DNA of 64,000 nt from contig JBBQWM010000001.1 of the NCBI GenBank assembly GCA_038210655.1, positions 124,001-188,000 of the forward strand, in the 5' to 3' direction. The notes under the pieces were generated by a model, which saw only the letters and a program-made list of their open reading frames with translations, had not been told where the DNA came from and ran no database searches. The position numbers and the translations under genes were made by a program. Below, one piece after another: positions 7,836-16,125 of this stretch. Each line of letters opens with the position of its first letter. Position 1 is the stretch's first letter. Source of the stretch: 54-19 sp038210655. GTDB lineage: Bacteria; Chloroflexota; Chloroflexia; Chloroheliales; Chloroheliaceae.

Positions 7836-8702
7836 TTACAAAGTGCCGACCAAACTCCGCAGGGTCGCTAAGTTTTCGATGTCCTCTGCATTATCGGGGC
7901 CTTTAGGGGTTTCCAACACCATCGGCACACCCTCAAAGCGCGGGTCGTTCATCAAAAAGCGGAAGGGTTCGAGACCCATCGAGCCTTTGCCAATAGCTTC
8001 GTGACGGTCTACCCGACTACCCAGGGGGGTTTTGCTGTCGTTCATGTGGAAAGCTTTAATTTGCCCGGTTCCGATAAAGTGGTCAAATTCGTTCATGGCT
8101 GCTTCGTAGCCTTCCGGGGTCGTTAGATCGTAACCACTGGCAAAAACGTGGCAGGTATCAAAACAAATGCCAGTCCATTCGGGGTGATCGAGCAATTCAC
8201 GCAGTCGCGCCCAATGCTCAAACTTGTAGCCTACGGTGGTTCCCTGTCCGGCAGTCGTCTCGAACAAGATCATCGTACCCGGTTCGCGGCCTGTCTCCTC
8301 GGTTACTTCGCGATGGATACGGTTGACCCCTTCGGCGATCCGTTGTAGCCCAACTTCCTCGCCGCTCTTGAGGTGCGCCCCGGCGTGTGTCACCAGATAG
8401 GGTATAGCTAAAAGCGTATTGCGGTCGATCTCATCTCGGAAGGCCGTCAGCGACTTCTCCCAGGCTTCCTCGGTCGGGTTTGCCAGATTTATCAGGTAGC
8501 TATCGTGGGTTAGCACCGGCATGATTTGGGTGGCTGCCGCCGCCTCGTGCCAGGCCGCCACCTCCGCCTCGCTCAAGGGCTTACCGTGCCACTGACGCTG
8601 GTTCTTGGTAAAAATCTGGATCGTCTGGCAGCCAATTAGCTTCCCGGCCTCAAACGCAGATTGTAACCCGCCCGACACCGGCATATGCGCTCCAATTAAC
8701 AT
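7836..8702 (-). CDS. nfo: Endonuclease IV (AP endonuclease)
   Basis: A 288-residue TIM-barrel enzyme that cuts 5' of abasic sites in base-excision repair using a three-zinc centre. Family blocks are visible in order: LIGAHMPVSGGL at the start, QIFTKNQRQWHGK, LTHDSYLINLANP, ILFETTAGQGTTVG, GICFDTCHVFASGYD and HMNDSKTPLGSRVDRHEAIGKG. The His, Glu and Asp metal ligands fall in these motifs, and length is normal. It lies 99 bases upstream of the TagA/WecG gene on the same strand but that gene has its own promoter-like sequence. Confidence 0.96.
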   Translation of the reverse strand: MLIGAHMPVSGGLQSAFEAGKLIGCQTIQIFTKNQRQWHGKPLSEAEVAAWHEAAAATQIMPVLTHDSYLINLANPTEEAWEKSLTAFRDEIDRNTLLAIPYLVTHAGAHLKSGEEVGLQRIAEGVNRIHREVTEETGREPGTMILFETTAGQGTTVGYKFEHWARLRELLDHPEWTGICFDTCHVFASGYDLTTPEGYEAAMNEFDHFIGTGQIKAFHMNDSKTPLGSRVDRHEAIGKGSMGLEPFRFLMNDPRFEGVPMVLETPKGPDNAEDIENLATLRSLVGTL

Positions 8703-8741
8703 TTTGTTAATCCTTCTTTTGTTAAAGAAACCACAGATGAA

Positions 8742-8803
8742 AACAGGTGTTAGGTGTCAGGTAGAAAATTGGCTGATACCTGACACCTGATACCTGATAC
8801 CTA
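8742..8803. repeat. GGTGTCAGGTATC-type short repeat pair
   Basis: The words GGTGTTAGGTGTCAGG and TACCTGACACCTGATACC face each other around an A/T-rich centre between nfo and the methyltransferase. The same words fill 10064-10110 and 10259-10292, occur at 45752-45800, and appear at 29322-29345. Confidence 0.6.
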
Positions 8804-8809
8804 TCTAAA

Positions 8810-10021
8810 TCATAAAACCCTACAAAAAAGCGCCTTCAAATAGCGACCTTCCGGCGCAGTCAGGCTGACCGGATGATCGAGACCATTTTCAAAGACTTCC
8901 AGGATTTGCAAAGAGCGCCCGGTGGCGGCACTAGCCTCGCGCAGACAACCCTCGAACTCTTCCAGTCCGATCACCCCGGTACAAGAGCAGGTCAACAAAA
9001 TACCGCCCGGTTTGACCAAAGGCAGCCCCAACCGATTGAGCCGAGTATAGCCTTGTAAAGCCTTCTCTTTCTCGCGGTTGCTTTTGGCAAAGGCAGGCGG
9101 GTCAAGGATTACAAGGTCGTGTTGGTTGCCGCGCTCACGTTCAGCTTCCAGCCACTTAAAAGCATCGGTCGCCTCGAACAGGTGGGCGGCAGGGTCAAGC
9201 TCGTTAAGCCCAAAATTGCGGCGGGCCAATTCGAGCGCCCCTGCCGATTGATCGATATTGAGCGTGCGAAGGGCCGGTTGAGCGGCGGCAGCATAGACCG
9301 AAAACCCGGCAGTATAGCTAAAGCAGTTGAGCAGGGTTGCACCCGACTCAAGCCTGGCAGCGTACTTTTGGAGGGCCTGACGCTTGTCACGCTGGTCGGT
9401 AAAAAAGCCGGTCTTTTGGCCTCGGCGCGGGTCGATAGCAAACTGAAAGCCGTTCTCGCGGACAACCAAATCCAGGGGTAGGTCGCCCATGAGCAGGCGC
9501 GGTTCCTCTTTGGTCAGCCCTTCCCGCAACCGCACCGCCACATCGTTACGTAGTAAGATCGCCTGGGGCTGCATCACCTCGCTCAGAGCGGTGGTCAACG
9601 GTTCCAGCAGACGGTCAATCCCGGCAGTATGGCTTTGCAAAACCAGCGTCCCGGCGTAGTTATCGACAATCACGCCCGGCAAAAAATCGCCCTCAGCGTT
9701 GATAAGCCGGTAAACGTTGGTCTGGGTCGGGTCGAGCATCTGGCGACGCAGGTCAAATGCCTGCCGGATGCGCCGCCGGAAAAAATCCGGGTCTAGCGGT
9801 TCGGCCTTGTCGCGGGTGAGGACCCGGACGGCAATGTCGGTTTTGGGGTTATAATAACCGCGTGCCACAAACTGACCTTCCGCATCGTGCAAATCAACCA
9901 GGCTACCCGGTTCGACTGACGGAAGCGGCGGCTGGATCGCCCCCGAAAAAACCCAGGGATGCCCACGCCGCACCTGCCAATCCCGGCCCGTTTTTATTTT
10001 GAGAATTATCTTGTTTGTCAT
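8810..10021 (-). CDS. RlmI-like class I rRNA (cytosine-C5) methyltransferase
   Basis: A protein of about 403 residues. It has an N-terminal PUA domain (KTGRDWQVRRGHPWVFSGAI), a central RRM-like/EEHEE region and a C-terminal SAM methyltransferase with NCFSYTAGFSVYAA as motif I, LVILDPPAFAKS as motif IV and LTCSCTG carrying the catalytic-type Cys region. The order matches RlmI, which makes m5C1962 in 23S rRNA. The ATG at 10021 is chosen because a good sigma-70-type promoter ends seven bases before it. An in-frame ATG nine bases upstream would lie inside the -10 box. The exact target base cannot be read from sequence. Confidence 0.9.
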   Translation of the reverse strand: MTNKIILKIKTGRDWQVRRGHPWVFSGAIQPPLPSVEPGSLVDLHDAEGQFVARGYYNPKTDIAVRVLTRDKAEPLDPDFFRRRIRQAFDLRRQMLDPTQTNVYRLINAEGDFLPGVIVDNYAGTLVLQSHTAGIDRLLEPLTTALSEVMQPQAILLRNDVAVRLREGLTKEEPRLLMGDLPLDLVVRENGFQFAIDPRRGQKTGFFTDQRDKRQALQKYAARLESGATLLNCFSYTAGFSVYAAAAQPALRTLNIDQSAGALELARRNFGLNELDPAAHLFEATDAFKWLEAERERGNQHDLVILDPPAFAKSNREKEKALQGYTRLNRLGLPLVKPGGILLTCSCTGVIGLEEFEGCLREASAATGRSLQILEVFENGLDHPVSLTAPEGRYLKALFCRVL

Positions 10022-10028
10022 ATCGAAC

Positions 10029-10057
10029 ATTATAGCGGTTTTAGACAGGCCGGGCAA
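10029..10057 (-). promoter_or_regulatory. TTGCCC-17-TATAAT promoter, apparently leaderless
   Basis: On the minus strand TTGCCC (10057-10052), a 17-base spacer and a perfect TATAAT (10034-10029) are followed after seven bases by the ATG at 10021. Transcription would begin at or within a base or two of the start codon, and no Shine-Dalgarno is present. Confidence 0.65.
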
Positions 10058-10063
10058 CCGGGC

Positions 10064-10300
10064 AGGTGTCAGGTGTTAGGTATTAGGTGTCAGGTGTCAG
10101 GTGTCAGGTGTTAGCTATGTAGGACAATATAGAGTTATGGAACGATTGTAGGAGCGAGCTTCTGCTCGCGATTGAACACCCAGCCGTATCTTCAATCGCG
10201 AGCAGAAGCTCGCTCCTACAGACAATTCTATAGATTAAGCACTTGGCATTCGGCTACATACCTGACACCTAATACCTGATACCTAATACCTAACTCTCAC
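10064..10300. repeat. Repeat cluster: GGTGTCAGG arrays around a 74-bp REPIN-like palindrome
   Basis: Arrays of GGTGTCAGGTGTTAGG (10068-10112) and their complement (10259-10292) bracket a perfect palindrome at 10147-10220. The latter has two 30-bp arms beginning TGTAGGAGCGAGCTTC and a 14-base spacer. Each arm contains its own small hairpin, GCGAGC-TTCT-GCTCGC. Identical-length copies lie at 45956-46029 and 57210-57283. Confidence 0.8.
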
Positions 10301-10302
10301 AT

Positions 10303-10803
10303 TTAGCCGCCGACGCTCCAGCTAACCGCTTTTAGCACTTCTTCGGCATGACCGGCAGGTTTGACTTTGCGCCAGATTTTGCCGATAGCGCCGTCCGAGT
10401 TAATCAAAAAGGTCGTGCGCTCGATGCCCATATACTTTCTGCCGTACATATTCTTTTCTTTCCAGACCCCATAAAGACGGGCGACCTTTGCACCCTCGTC
10501 GGCCAGTAGCGGGAAATTCAGTTCGTGCTTGGTAATAAATTTATCGTGGGCTGTGACGCTATCCGGGCTGATACCGTAGACCAGCGCTCCGGCCTCGTTC
10601 AAGACTTCCATATTATCGCGGAAGTTGCAGGCTTCCGTGGTGCAGCCGGGCGTATCGTCTTTAGGATAAAAGTAAAGCACTACCGAAGTACCGCGCTGTT
10701 CGCTCAAGTGCAGCGTTTCACCACCGCTCATCGCCAGTTCAAAATCGGGCGCTTCGTCGCCTTCGTGTAATACTACCGCATCAGCCGATTCAACCTCGCT
10801 CAT
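10303..10803 (-). CDS. bcp: Peroxiredoxin, Bcp/PrxQ type
   Basis: A 166-residue thioredoxin-fold thiol peroxidase that reduces hydroperoxides with thioredoxin. The peroxidatic and resolving cysteines are seen in DDTPGCTTEACNFRD, five residues apart, the atypical 2-Cys arrangement of PrxQ. YFYPKD, YGISPDS and GxERTTFLI follow as in the family. The ATG at 10803 has AAAGGAG eight bases upstream. The N-terminus is about ten residues longer than E. coli Bcp. Confidence 0.95.
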   Translation of the reverse strand: MSEVESADAVVLHEGDEAPDFELAMSGGETLHLSEQRGTSVVLYFYPKDDTPGCTTEACNFRDNMEVLNEAGALVYGISPDSVTAHDKFITKHELNFPLLADEGAKVARLYGVWKEKNMYGRKYMGIERTTFLINSDGAIGKIWRKVKPAGHAEEVLKAVSWSVGG

Positions 10804-10933
10804 TGGGTTCGCTCCTTTATCTTTACAAAATAGCTTTCTGGCTTACCTCATGTTAAAATAGTAATATACCAGCGCTAACTTAGCAAGTCGTCAATCGGCA
10901 AGCAAATTGCGGGCCAATTTAGAGGGTTAATTA

Positions 10934-11290
10934 ATGTCATATATTTTGATGATAGACGATTCCGAACTTACTCTGGAATTTACACGGATGATGCTCGAAG
11001 CGGATGGACACACCGTTACAACCACCGCCGATCCACACGAATTTATGCAAATAGCACAAAGTCAGCCTCGCCCCGATCTTATCATCGTAGATTCGATAAT
11101 GCCTGAAATATCTGGGCCGGAACTGATTTTGTGGCTGCGAAATCACGAGGATAGCGCCCTGGCGGCCCTCCCTATTTTGCTATCGAGTGGCCTGGAAAAC
11201 CAGGAACCACCTTCCGATGGAGTGCTGCTTTTGCCCAAACCGTTTAGCCCGGAAGAATTGGAGCAAGCCCTTAACCTGGCACTGGGTTAG
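10934..11290 (+). CDS. Single-domain response regulator (CheY-like receiver)
   Basis: A 118-residue receiver domain with no output domain. The acidic pair is in LMIDDSE, the phospho-acceptor Asp in DLIIVDSIMPEISGPEL, the Ser switch in LLSSG and the conserved Lys in LLPKPFSPEEL. Proteins of this size act by docking on a partner. No histidine kinase is adjacent. Confidence 0.92.
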   Translation: MSYILMIDDSELTLEFTRMMLEADGHTVTTTADPHEFMQIAQSQPRPDLIIVDSIMPEISGPELILWLRNHEDSALAALPILLSSGLENQEPPSDGVLLLPKPFSPEELEQALNLALG

Positions 11291-11430
11291 ACGAAGCAGT
11301 AGGGGGCATGTTATACTATTCGGACTAGCCACAAGTTAGCTTGTTGCTAATCCCAGGCCCTCATCGGCCAGCAAGACCAGTCGTACAGTGTCTGATTATA
11401 CACTTGGAACAAGAGGAGATTGACTGCCAT

Positions 11431-11946
11431 ATGGCCGAACCTGTATACGATTTTGGCCCACTCGATGAATTAAAACCGGAAGCTATCGGGGTACCGGGCA
11501 ACCGCCGGTTCCGCTTGCTACTTCGGCAGGGCCGCCGAACTGCCTGTTTTTGGATGGAAAAACAACAAATGGGCGCACTAGCAGATGCAATTAGCGAACT
11601 GCTATCCCAACTGGAAGGCGGTCAGGGTCTGCCCGAACCGACGGCCCTCGATTCTTATCCCGAACCGTTCGAGGTGGAAGCCCAGACCGGACGGTTGGCG
11701 CTTGGCTACAACGAGCTTACTGATCTTTTCCTGTTGCTCCTTTTCGATCTCGAAACCGAAATTAGAGTTCAGGAAAACGCCACCAGCCCGGAAGAAATCG
11801 AAACTTCCGCCGCCAATATGAGTCCGACCTTGCGCTGTGAAGTAACCCGCAGCCAGCTTGAACGCTTCTATGGCGAAGCGGCCCAGGTGATCCAATCCGG
11901 GCGACCACCCAAACCCAGTAAGAACGGTCACTTTAGCGCCGATTAG
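11431..11946 (+). CDS. DUF3090-family protein
   Basis: A 171-residue protein matching the DUF3090 pattern known from Actinobacteria and Chloroflexota: an N-terminal YDFGPLDELKPEAIGVPGNRRFRLLLRQG block, then MEKQQMGALADAI, and a C-terminal half with LALGYNE and the ending VTRSQLERFYGEAAQVIQSGRPP. Molecular function is not established. The ATG at 11431 has AGGAG 12 bases upstream, rather far; the open frame extends upstream to a TTG at 11341 but the conserved region starts at the ATG. Confidence 0.8.
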   Translation: MAEPVYDFGPLDELKPEAIGVPGNRRFRLLLRQGRRTACFWMEKQQMGALADAISELLSQLEGGQGLPEPTALDSYPEPFEVEAQTGRLALGYNELTDLFLLLLFDLETEIRVQENATSPEEIETSAANMSPTLRCEVTRSQLERFYGEAAQVIQSGRPPKPSKNGHFSAD

Positions 11947-11964
11947 CTAGAAATTAACTACACT

Positions 11965-12100
11965 TACAGCAAGTTGCAAAATTGTTGACCCGCTTTTTGT
12001 ACGGGCGACCATAAAGGTTGTCCGTGAACACCGTGCCGGGTCTCCGAGGGCGACCACAAGGGTCGCCCCTAGCAGCCCAATCTCTTTGCAATTTGCTATA
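11965..12100. repeat. Composite repeat: TATAGCAA-type outer arms around GGGCGACC palindrome
   Basis: Outer inverted words TACAGCAAGTTGCAAA (11965-11980) and TTTGCAATTTGCTATA (12085-12100) enclose GGGCGACC..GGTTGTCC and GGGCGACC-ACAA-GGGTCGCCC dyads. The outer arms resemble those around the REPIN-like copy at 57172-57310. Confidence 0.6.
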
Positions 12101-12126
12101 GATCAAGCTGGAAAGAAGGGTTGCGG

Positions 12127-12939
12127 TTGGAAAGCCTACCGCTAGTACTCTACACTTTTTTAATAGAAGTAACCGTTGGCACCTTCGCGGTATTGATCTT
12201 GACTGATTTTCGGGGGGAATTGGGCCGAGGCTTTTTAGCAAGTGTCGGGCTGACCGCGCTTGGCCTGGCCTTTTGCGCCCGCCTCAGCCTGAGTGGGATC
12301 GATTTTGGGCGTGGGCAAGAGCTTTACCCCGGCCTCGATTTGAACTGGAACGGCCTTCAGGATACCGGGCTGACCGCCTCGGTCGTTTTGCTGGTCGTTT
12401 ATAACCTGATGGTCTTTGTGGGAACCGACCAGGCGCGGCGGGCAATTGGTATTGTCGCGCTGCTCGCCTGTGCTTTCACGCTCCTGTCGGTCGCCATGCT
12501 CTACCGAGGTGACTACCTGGGTGGGTGGATTGCGCCCTTGAGCTTCTTTTTGGGCGCGGCCTCAGTTGGAACCGTGCTGGTTGGCATGCTACTTGGACAC
12601 TGGTATCTGGTCACGCCAAACCTGACGGTTGCACCCCTAGCCCGGATCAACCAGCTTTTCTTCTGGGCTTTAGTCGGGCAGGCTGGATTGGTACTGGTCA
12701 ATTCCGGGCCGTGGGTTGCCAACTCGCTGGCGGTCAGCGAGAAATGGGGCGCGATCTACTGGCTGCGGGTGCTGGTCGGGATCGCCTTTCCGCTAGTCCT
12801 CTCTTACGCCACCGCTCAGACCTGCAAACTCAAGGCCCACATGTCCAGCACTGGCTTTCTCTATGTCGCCCTCGGTTGCGTCCTGGCAGGCGAAATCGTC
12901 TCGCGTGTGATCCTCTTCCAAACCTATGTCCCGCTTTAG
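12127..12939 (+). CDS. Multi-pass membrane protein, function unknown
   Basis: A protein of about 270 residues with eight or so hydrophobic helices. It begins directly with a membrane segment (LPLVLYTFLIEVTVGTFAVLIL) and has the conserved-looking motif LLGHWYLVTPNLTVAPLARINQLFF, plus His and Arg residues near membrane faces. The general plan recalls DmsC/NrfD-like quinone-interacting anchors, but no partner reductase is nearby and I do not make that call. The TTG at 12127 is chosen because GAAGGG lies six bases upstream; an in-frame TTG six bases earlier would abut that ribosome site. Confidence 0.75.
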   Translation: MESLPLVLYTFLIEVTVGTFAVLILTDFRGELGRGFLASVGLTALGLAFCARLSLSGIDFGRGQELYPGLDLNWNGLQDTGLTASVVLLVVYNLMVFVGTDQARRAIGIVALLACAFTLLSVAMLYRGDYLGGWIAPLSFFLGAASVGTVLVGMLLGHWYLVTPNLTVAPLARINQLFFWALVGQAGLVLVNSGPWVANSLAVSEKWGAIYWLRVLVGIAFPLVLSYATAQTCKLKAHMSSTGFLYVALGCVLAGEIVSRVILFQTYVPL

Positions 12940-13058
12940 GCCCAATATCTTACATCAGCCTTAGAATTGTGGAGGGAATTTTATTTCCACTATTTTGACC
13001 TTTTGTGCTATAATTTAGTCTACCAGCCCAAACGAGCCAAGCAAGCAGGAGCAGCCAA

Positions 13059-13913
13059 ATGAGTTTACAAATCCGCCACGAACTTTATAGGGAGGAAGAT
13101 TTGCCCGAAAGCCATGTCCAACTTTATTTAATGATCTACTTGATCTCGCTTCTCCGCCAACTTTACATTTATGAAAATTGGTACGTCGGTGGCAACCTGG
13201 AAATCTTGCCTTTGAAAAGCGGCGGACCCTATGCTTTCTTGAATTTGAGTCCGGATGTAGTACTCTTCAAAGGGGCGGTCTTGACCCCGGCGGAGCAGCA
13301 AAGGCTGACCAGTTGGAACCTGAACGAACCGAACCGACCACCTCCAACCGTAGTATTTGAGATCAGTTCAAAGGGAACCTGGTCAGTAGACCTGGTAGAG
13401 AAACCGATCTGGTATGGGCAGCTAGGGGCAAAGGAATATTTCGCCTGCGACCCACAAGGAGTTTGGGGTAGGACAAACAGTCGGCTACGTGGTTGGCGCT
13501 ACACCAACGGCGTGCCGACCGAGTTAGAACTGGACGAGCGTGGCTGGCTGTGGAGTGAGGAACTCGAAAGCTGGCTAGAGCCGGACGGTGTTTACTTGCG
13601 TTTGCGGACACCAGACGGCGCATTGCGATTGACCGGGCAAGAATTCGAACAGGCCGCCCGCTTTGAAAGCGAACGGCGCATTATTGCCGAACGAAATACA
13701 CGCCTAAAACTGGAACACCAGAGTGAGACAGAACGGGCCGCCCGCCTTGAAGCCGAACGCCGCGCCGAAGCCGAACGCGCCGCCAAAGAAGTCGAACGCG
13801 CCGCCAAAGAAGCCGAACGCGCCGCTAAAGAAGCAGCCCTTCAGGAAGTACAAGCCCTCCGCGAACAACTCCGTCGAGCGGGTCAAAACCCGGACGGTTT
13901 TCCGCCTTCCTAA
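13059..13913 (+). CDS. Uma2-family (DUF820) PD-(D/E)XK nuclease-like protein
   Basis: A 284-residue protein. The core at about 50-150 shows the Uma2 order: SPDVVLFKG, then VVFEISSKGTWSVDLVEKPIWYGQLGAKEYFACDPQ, i.e. the D..E-x-S..K nuclease-like motif and the following Y-x-G/E-Y-W-like block. Uma2 proteins are abundant in Chloroflexota and cyanobacteria but no natural substrate is known. The C-terminal 80 residues are a charged coiled coil built from repeats of RAAKEAE, coded by an 18-base repeat at about 13780-13840. Ribosome site CAGGAG precedes the ATG. Confidence 0.85.
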   Translation: MSLQIRHELYREEDLPESHVQLYLMIYLISLLRQLYIYENWYVGGNLEILPLKSGGPYAFLNLSPDVVLFKGAVLTPAEQQRLTSWNLNEPNRPPPTVVFEISSKGTWSVDLVEKPIWYGQLGAKEYFACDPQGVWGRTNSRLRGWRYTNGVPTELELDERGWLWSEELESWLEPDGVYLRLRTPDGALRLTGQEFEQAARFESERRIIAERNTRLKLEHQSETERAARLEAERRAEAERAAKEVERAAKEAERAAKEAALQEVQALREQLRRAGQNPDGFPPS

Positions 13914-13986
13914 AGCTGCTACTTGCCAGGGCTGGATAGCTTTTAGGTCTGAGTAGAGTAAGTTAGGCTCCAAATCTGGCGGCTGG

Positions 13987-14613
13987 TTATTCTAGCACGA
14001 TACGGAACATAAAATTTTCGGACAAGGGCTTGAACTCGAAAACGAAACCGTAAGCCACTTCGGGGATTTCAAATGTGACCCAGCCCCGTATTTTTTCGTC
14101 TTTGGACAAATCCGGCTTCTGACCGAATAGGAAGGGGAATTTGCCGATGGGGGAAGCCTCGTATTTTTGACCATCGCTGTCCTTGATATACATATCGGTC
14201 GTGCGTAGCGAGAGTTCCCGATCCATTGCCGTCGCCACTGTTACATCAAGTGCCATCAGGGTATTGCCGGGCGAAGAGGCCGTCATTTTGGTAAAAGCCT
14301 TAGCCCGCTCGACCTTGTTAACGCTTATCAAATAGCCGCCTTCAGCTAACGTCTCCTCTATTTTTCCCTTGACGATGATCGGGGCGGCAGAAGAAGCAGT
14401 AGCCGCCTTTGGAATAACGATAGCCGCCGTTGTCGCTGCCGGGGTAGTTTTGGCGGCGGTCGTCGCGGGGGCCACTGTTACAGTCGGGTTGGCGGCGACT
14501 GGTGCGACCGTCGGCGCAGGTTTAGCCTCCTCACCGCAAGCGGTCAAAACCAAAGCCGCCACTAGACCGGCGACCAGCACCGCGTAAATCCGATTACTCC
14601 TAAAAATAAGCAT
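13987..14613 (-). CDS. Lipoprotein with DUF4352-like beta-sandwich
   Basis: A 208-residue exported lipoprotein: basic start, hydrophobic core and lipobox LTAC, then an Ala/Thr/Pro linker of about 60 residues. The C-terminal 120 residues read like a DUF4352/telokin-type domain (ISVNKVERAK, MALDVTVATAMDRELSLRTTDMYIKDSDGQKYEA, and a final GFVFEFKPL strand). The ATG at 14613 has AAAGGAG at good spacing, while the GTG three codons earlier would abut that site. Role unknown; such domains bind ligands or other envelope proteins. Confidence 0.8.
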   Translation of the reverse strand: MLIFRSNRIYAVLVAGLVAALVLTACGEEAKPAPTVAPVAANPTVTVAPATTAAKTTPAATTAAIVIPKAATASSAAPIIVKGKIEETLAEGGYLISVNKVERAKAFTKMTASSPGNTLMALDVTVATAMDRELSLRTTDMYIKDSDGQKYEASPIGKFPFLFGQKPDLSKDEKIRGWVTFEIPEVAYGFVFEFKPLSENFMFRIVLE

Positions 14614-14691
14614 CTGTGTCACTCTCCTTTATAGTTATATATCAAGTAGCCAATAGCTGCTCTCCCTTTGCTGATTTCTAATCTCTAACTT

Positions 14692-16125
14692 CTAATTCCT
14701 AGCCACCGATTGCCGAAACTTTAATACTCGCCCGCTTTTCGAGTCGGATACGTAGATATAGCCGCTCGACTCGTCGAGAGCGATAGCCTGGGGTGCTTCA
14801 AGTTGACCATCGCCTTCTGATTGACCGGCCCACTTGAGCAGAAACCGCCCAGTGCTATCGAACTTCTGGACGCGGTGGTTGCCGCTATCCGCGATATAGA
14901 CGTTACCCTGCCGATCCAGGGCGAGCCCCTGGGGATAGCGGAACTGACCGTCGGTCTCGCCCTGGCTGCCCCATTTGAGCAAAAAGCGGCCCTGGTTATC
15001 AAATTTCTGGATACGGTGGTTCAAGGCATCCGCAACATAGACGTTGCCCTGCCCATCCACCGCCACATCACCGGGCTGGCTGAACTGCCCATCGCCGCTA
15101 CCGTTCTGGCCCCAGCCACCCAGGTAACGCCCAGTGCTATCGAACTTCAAAATACGGTGGGCGCGACTGTCGGCAACGTAGACATTGCCCTGCCGGTCTA
15201 TGGCGATCCCTTTTGCCTGGTTGAACTGGCCTTCACCACTGCCTACGCTACCCCAATTGAGCAAGAAGCCACCCATGCTATTGAGCTTTTGCACCCGGCT
15301 ATTGTCGGTGTCGGCGATGTAAAAGTTACCCTCAGCGTCTATCGCGATACCCCAGGGACGGTTGAACTGAAGTTCCTGGCTACCGTACTTACCCCATTCG
15401 TCCAGCTTAACCCCGTCGCGGTCGAATTTCTCGATTACGTGATAGATATTGTCCACCATATACAAATTGCCCTGCTTATCGAGGGCTATTCCGCCCGGCT
15501 TGGGAGTGCGGTTTTTGCCGTTCTCGACCAATCCGACAAACTCCACTTTGATAACAGGCGTGGGAGTAGCCGAGATAGCCGAATTCGACGGCGCATTGCT
15601 GGCTACCGAAATCAGCACCATCAACAGGCCAATCATCACGACTACCAGACTGGCCACCAGCGCCAGTGACCAGTAATTGCGGCGTGGCCTCAATACTAAA
15701 AATGGTTCGATCTCACCGAAAGTTTCCGGCAAAAGCGGAATATCGTCGCTAACGGTTGCTAAGACCGCGTTACTTTCAGGCTGCTGGTCGAAGGCGGGTG
15801 CGGGCGCTATAAATTCCGAATTGTCTAGCGCTTCAACCTCTGTAAAACCGTTGTGGCCCACTTGCAAAGCTATCGAAAAGTTGGGTTTCCAACCGACGCT
15901 TAATTGCTCAAAGAAAGGGTCGGCGCGATAGACGGCGAAAGTGGCCCGCAAACCTGCGTCCTGATCGGCGGCGACCCGACAACTTGGGCTGGCTTCCAGA
16001 TGGGCCTGCCACGTTTGTAATTCGGCTAGTTCGCCCTCTCCGCGCAGCCGGGCCTCGATTTGGTCAGGGGTGCCACATTCCGGGCAAAACGAGCCATCGG
16101 CTAAATTGTTGGACTCGTCAGGCAT
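14692..16125 (-). CDS. Anti-sigma-like membrane protein with six-NHL beta-propeller
   Basis: A 477-residue protein. Residues 1-60 have CPECG and then ELQTWQAHLEASPSCR, resembling the zinc-binding anti-sigma (ZAS) helix HLxxCxxCR but with the first Cys replaced by Ser. One membrane helix lies at about 151-176. Residues about 200-475 carry six NHL repeats of the form GIAIDxxGNVYVADxxNHRVQKFD, enough for one six-bladed propeller outside the membrane. Its start overlaps the ECF sigma gene by eight bases, the usual sigma/anti-sigma arrangement. I infer that the propeller senses an external ligand and the N-terminus binds the sigma factor. Confidence 0.85.
   Translation of the reverse strand: MPDESNNLADGSFCPECGTPDQIEARLRGEGELAELQTWQAHLEASPSCRVAADQDAGLRATFAVYRADPFFEQLSVGWKPNFSIALQVGHNGFTEVEALDNSEFIAPAPAFDQQPESNAVLATVSDDIPLLPETFGEIEPFLVLRPRRNYWSLALVASLVVVMIGLLMVLISVASNAPSNSAISATPTPVIKVEFVGLVENGKNRTPKPGGIALDKQGNLYMVDNIYHVIEKFDRDGVKLDEWGKYGSQELQFNRPWGIAIDAEGNFYIADTDNSRVQKLNSMGGFLLNWGSVGSGEGQFNQAKGIAIDRQGNVYVADSRAHRILKFDSTGRYLGGWGQNGSGDGQFSQPGDVAVDGQGNVYVADALNHRIQKFDNQGRFLLKWGSQGETDGQFRYPQGLALDRQGNVYIADSGNHRVQKFDSTGRFLLKWAGQSEGDGQLEAPQAIALDESSGYIYVSDSKSGRVLKFRQSVARN

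Noticed and set aside
10064..10300. CRISPR-like array of GGTGTCAGGTATTAGG words
   Set aside because: The units are 6-9 bases, degenerate, without spacers of constant length, and no cas gene is present.
14821..15669. A 282-codon open frame opposite the NHL repeats
   Set aside because: Its repetitive sequence is only the mirror of the six NHL repeats on the minus strand.
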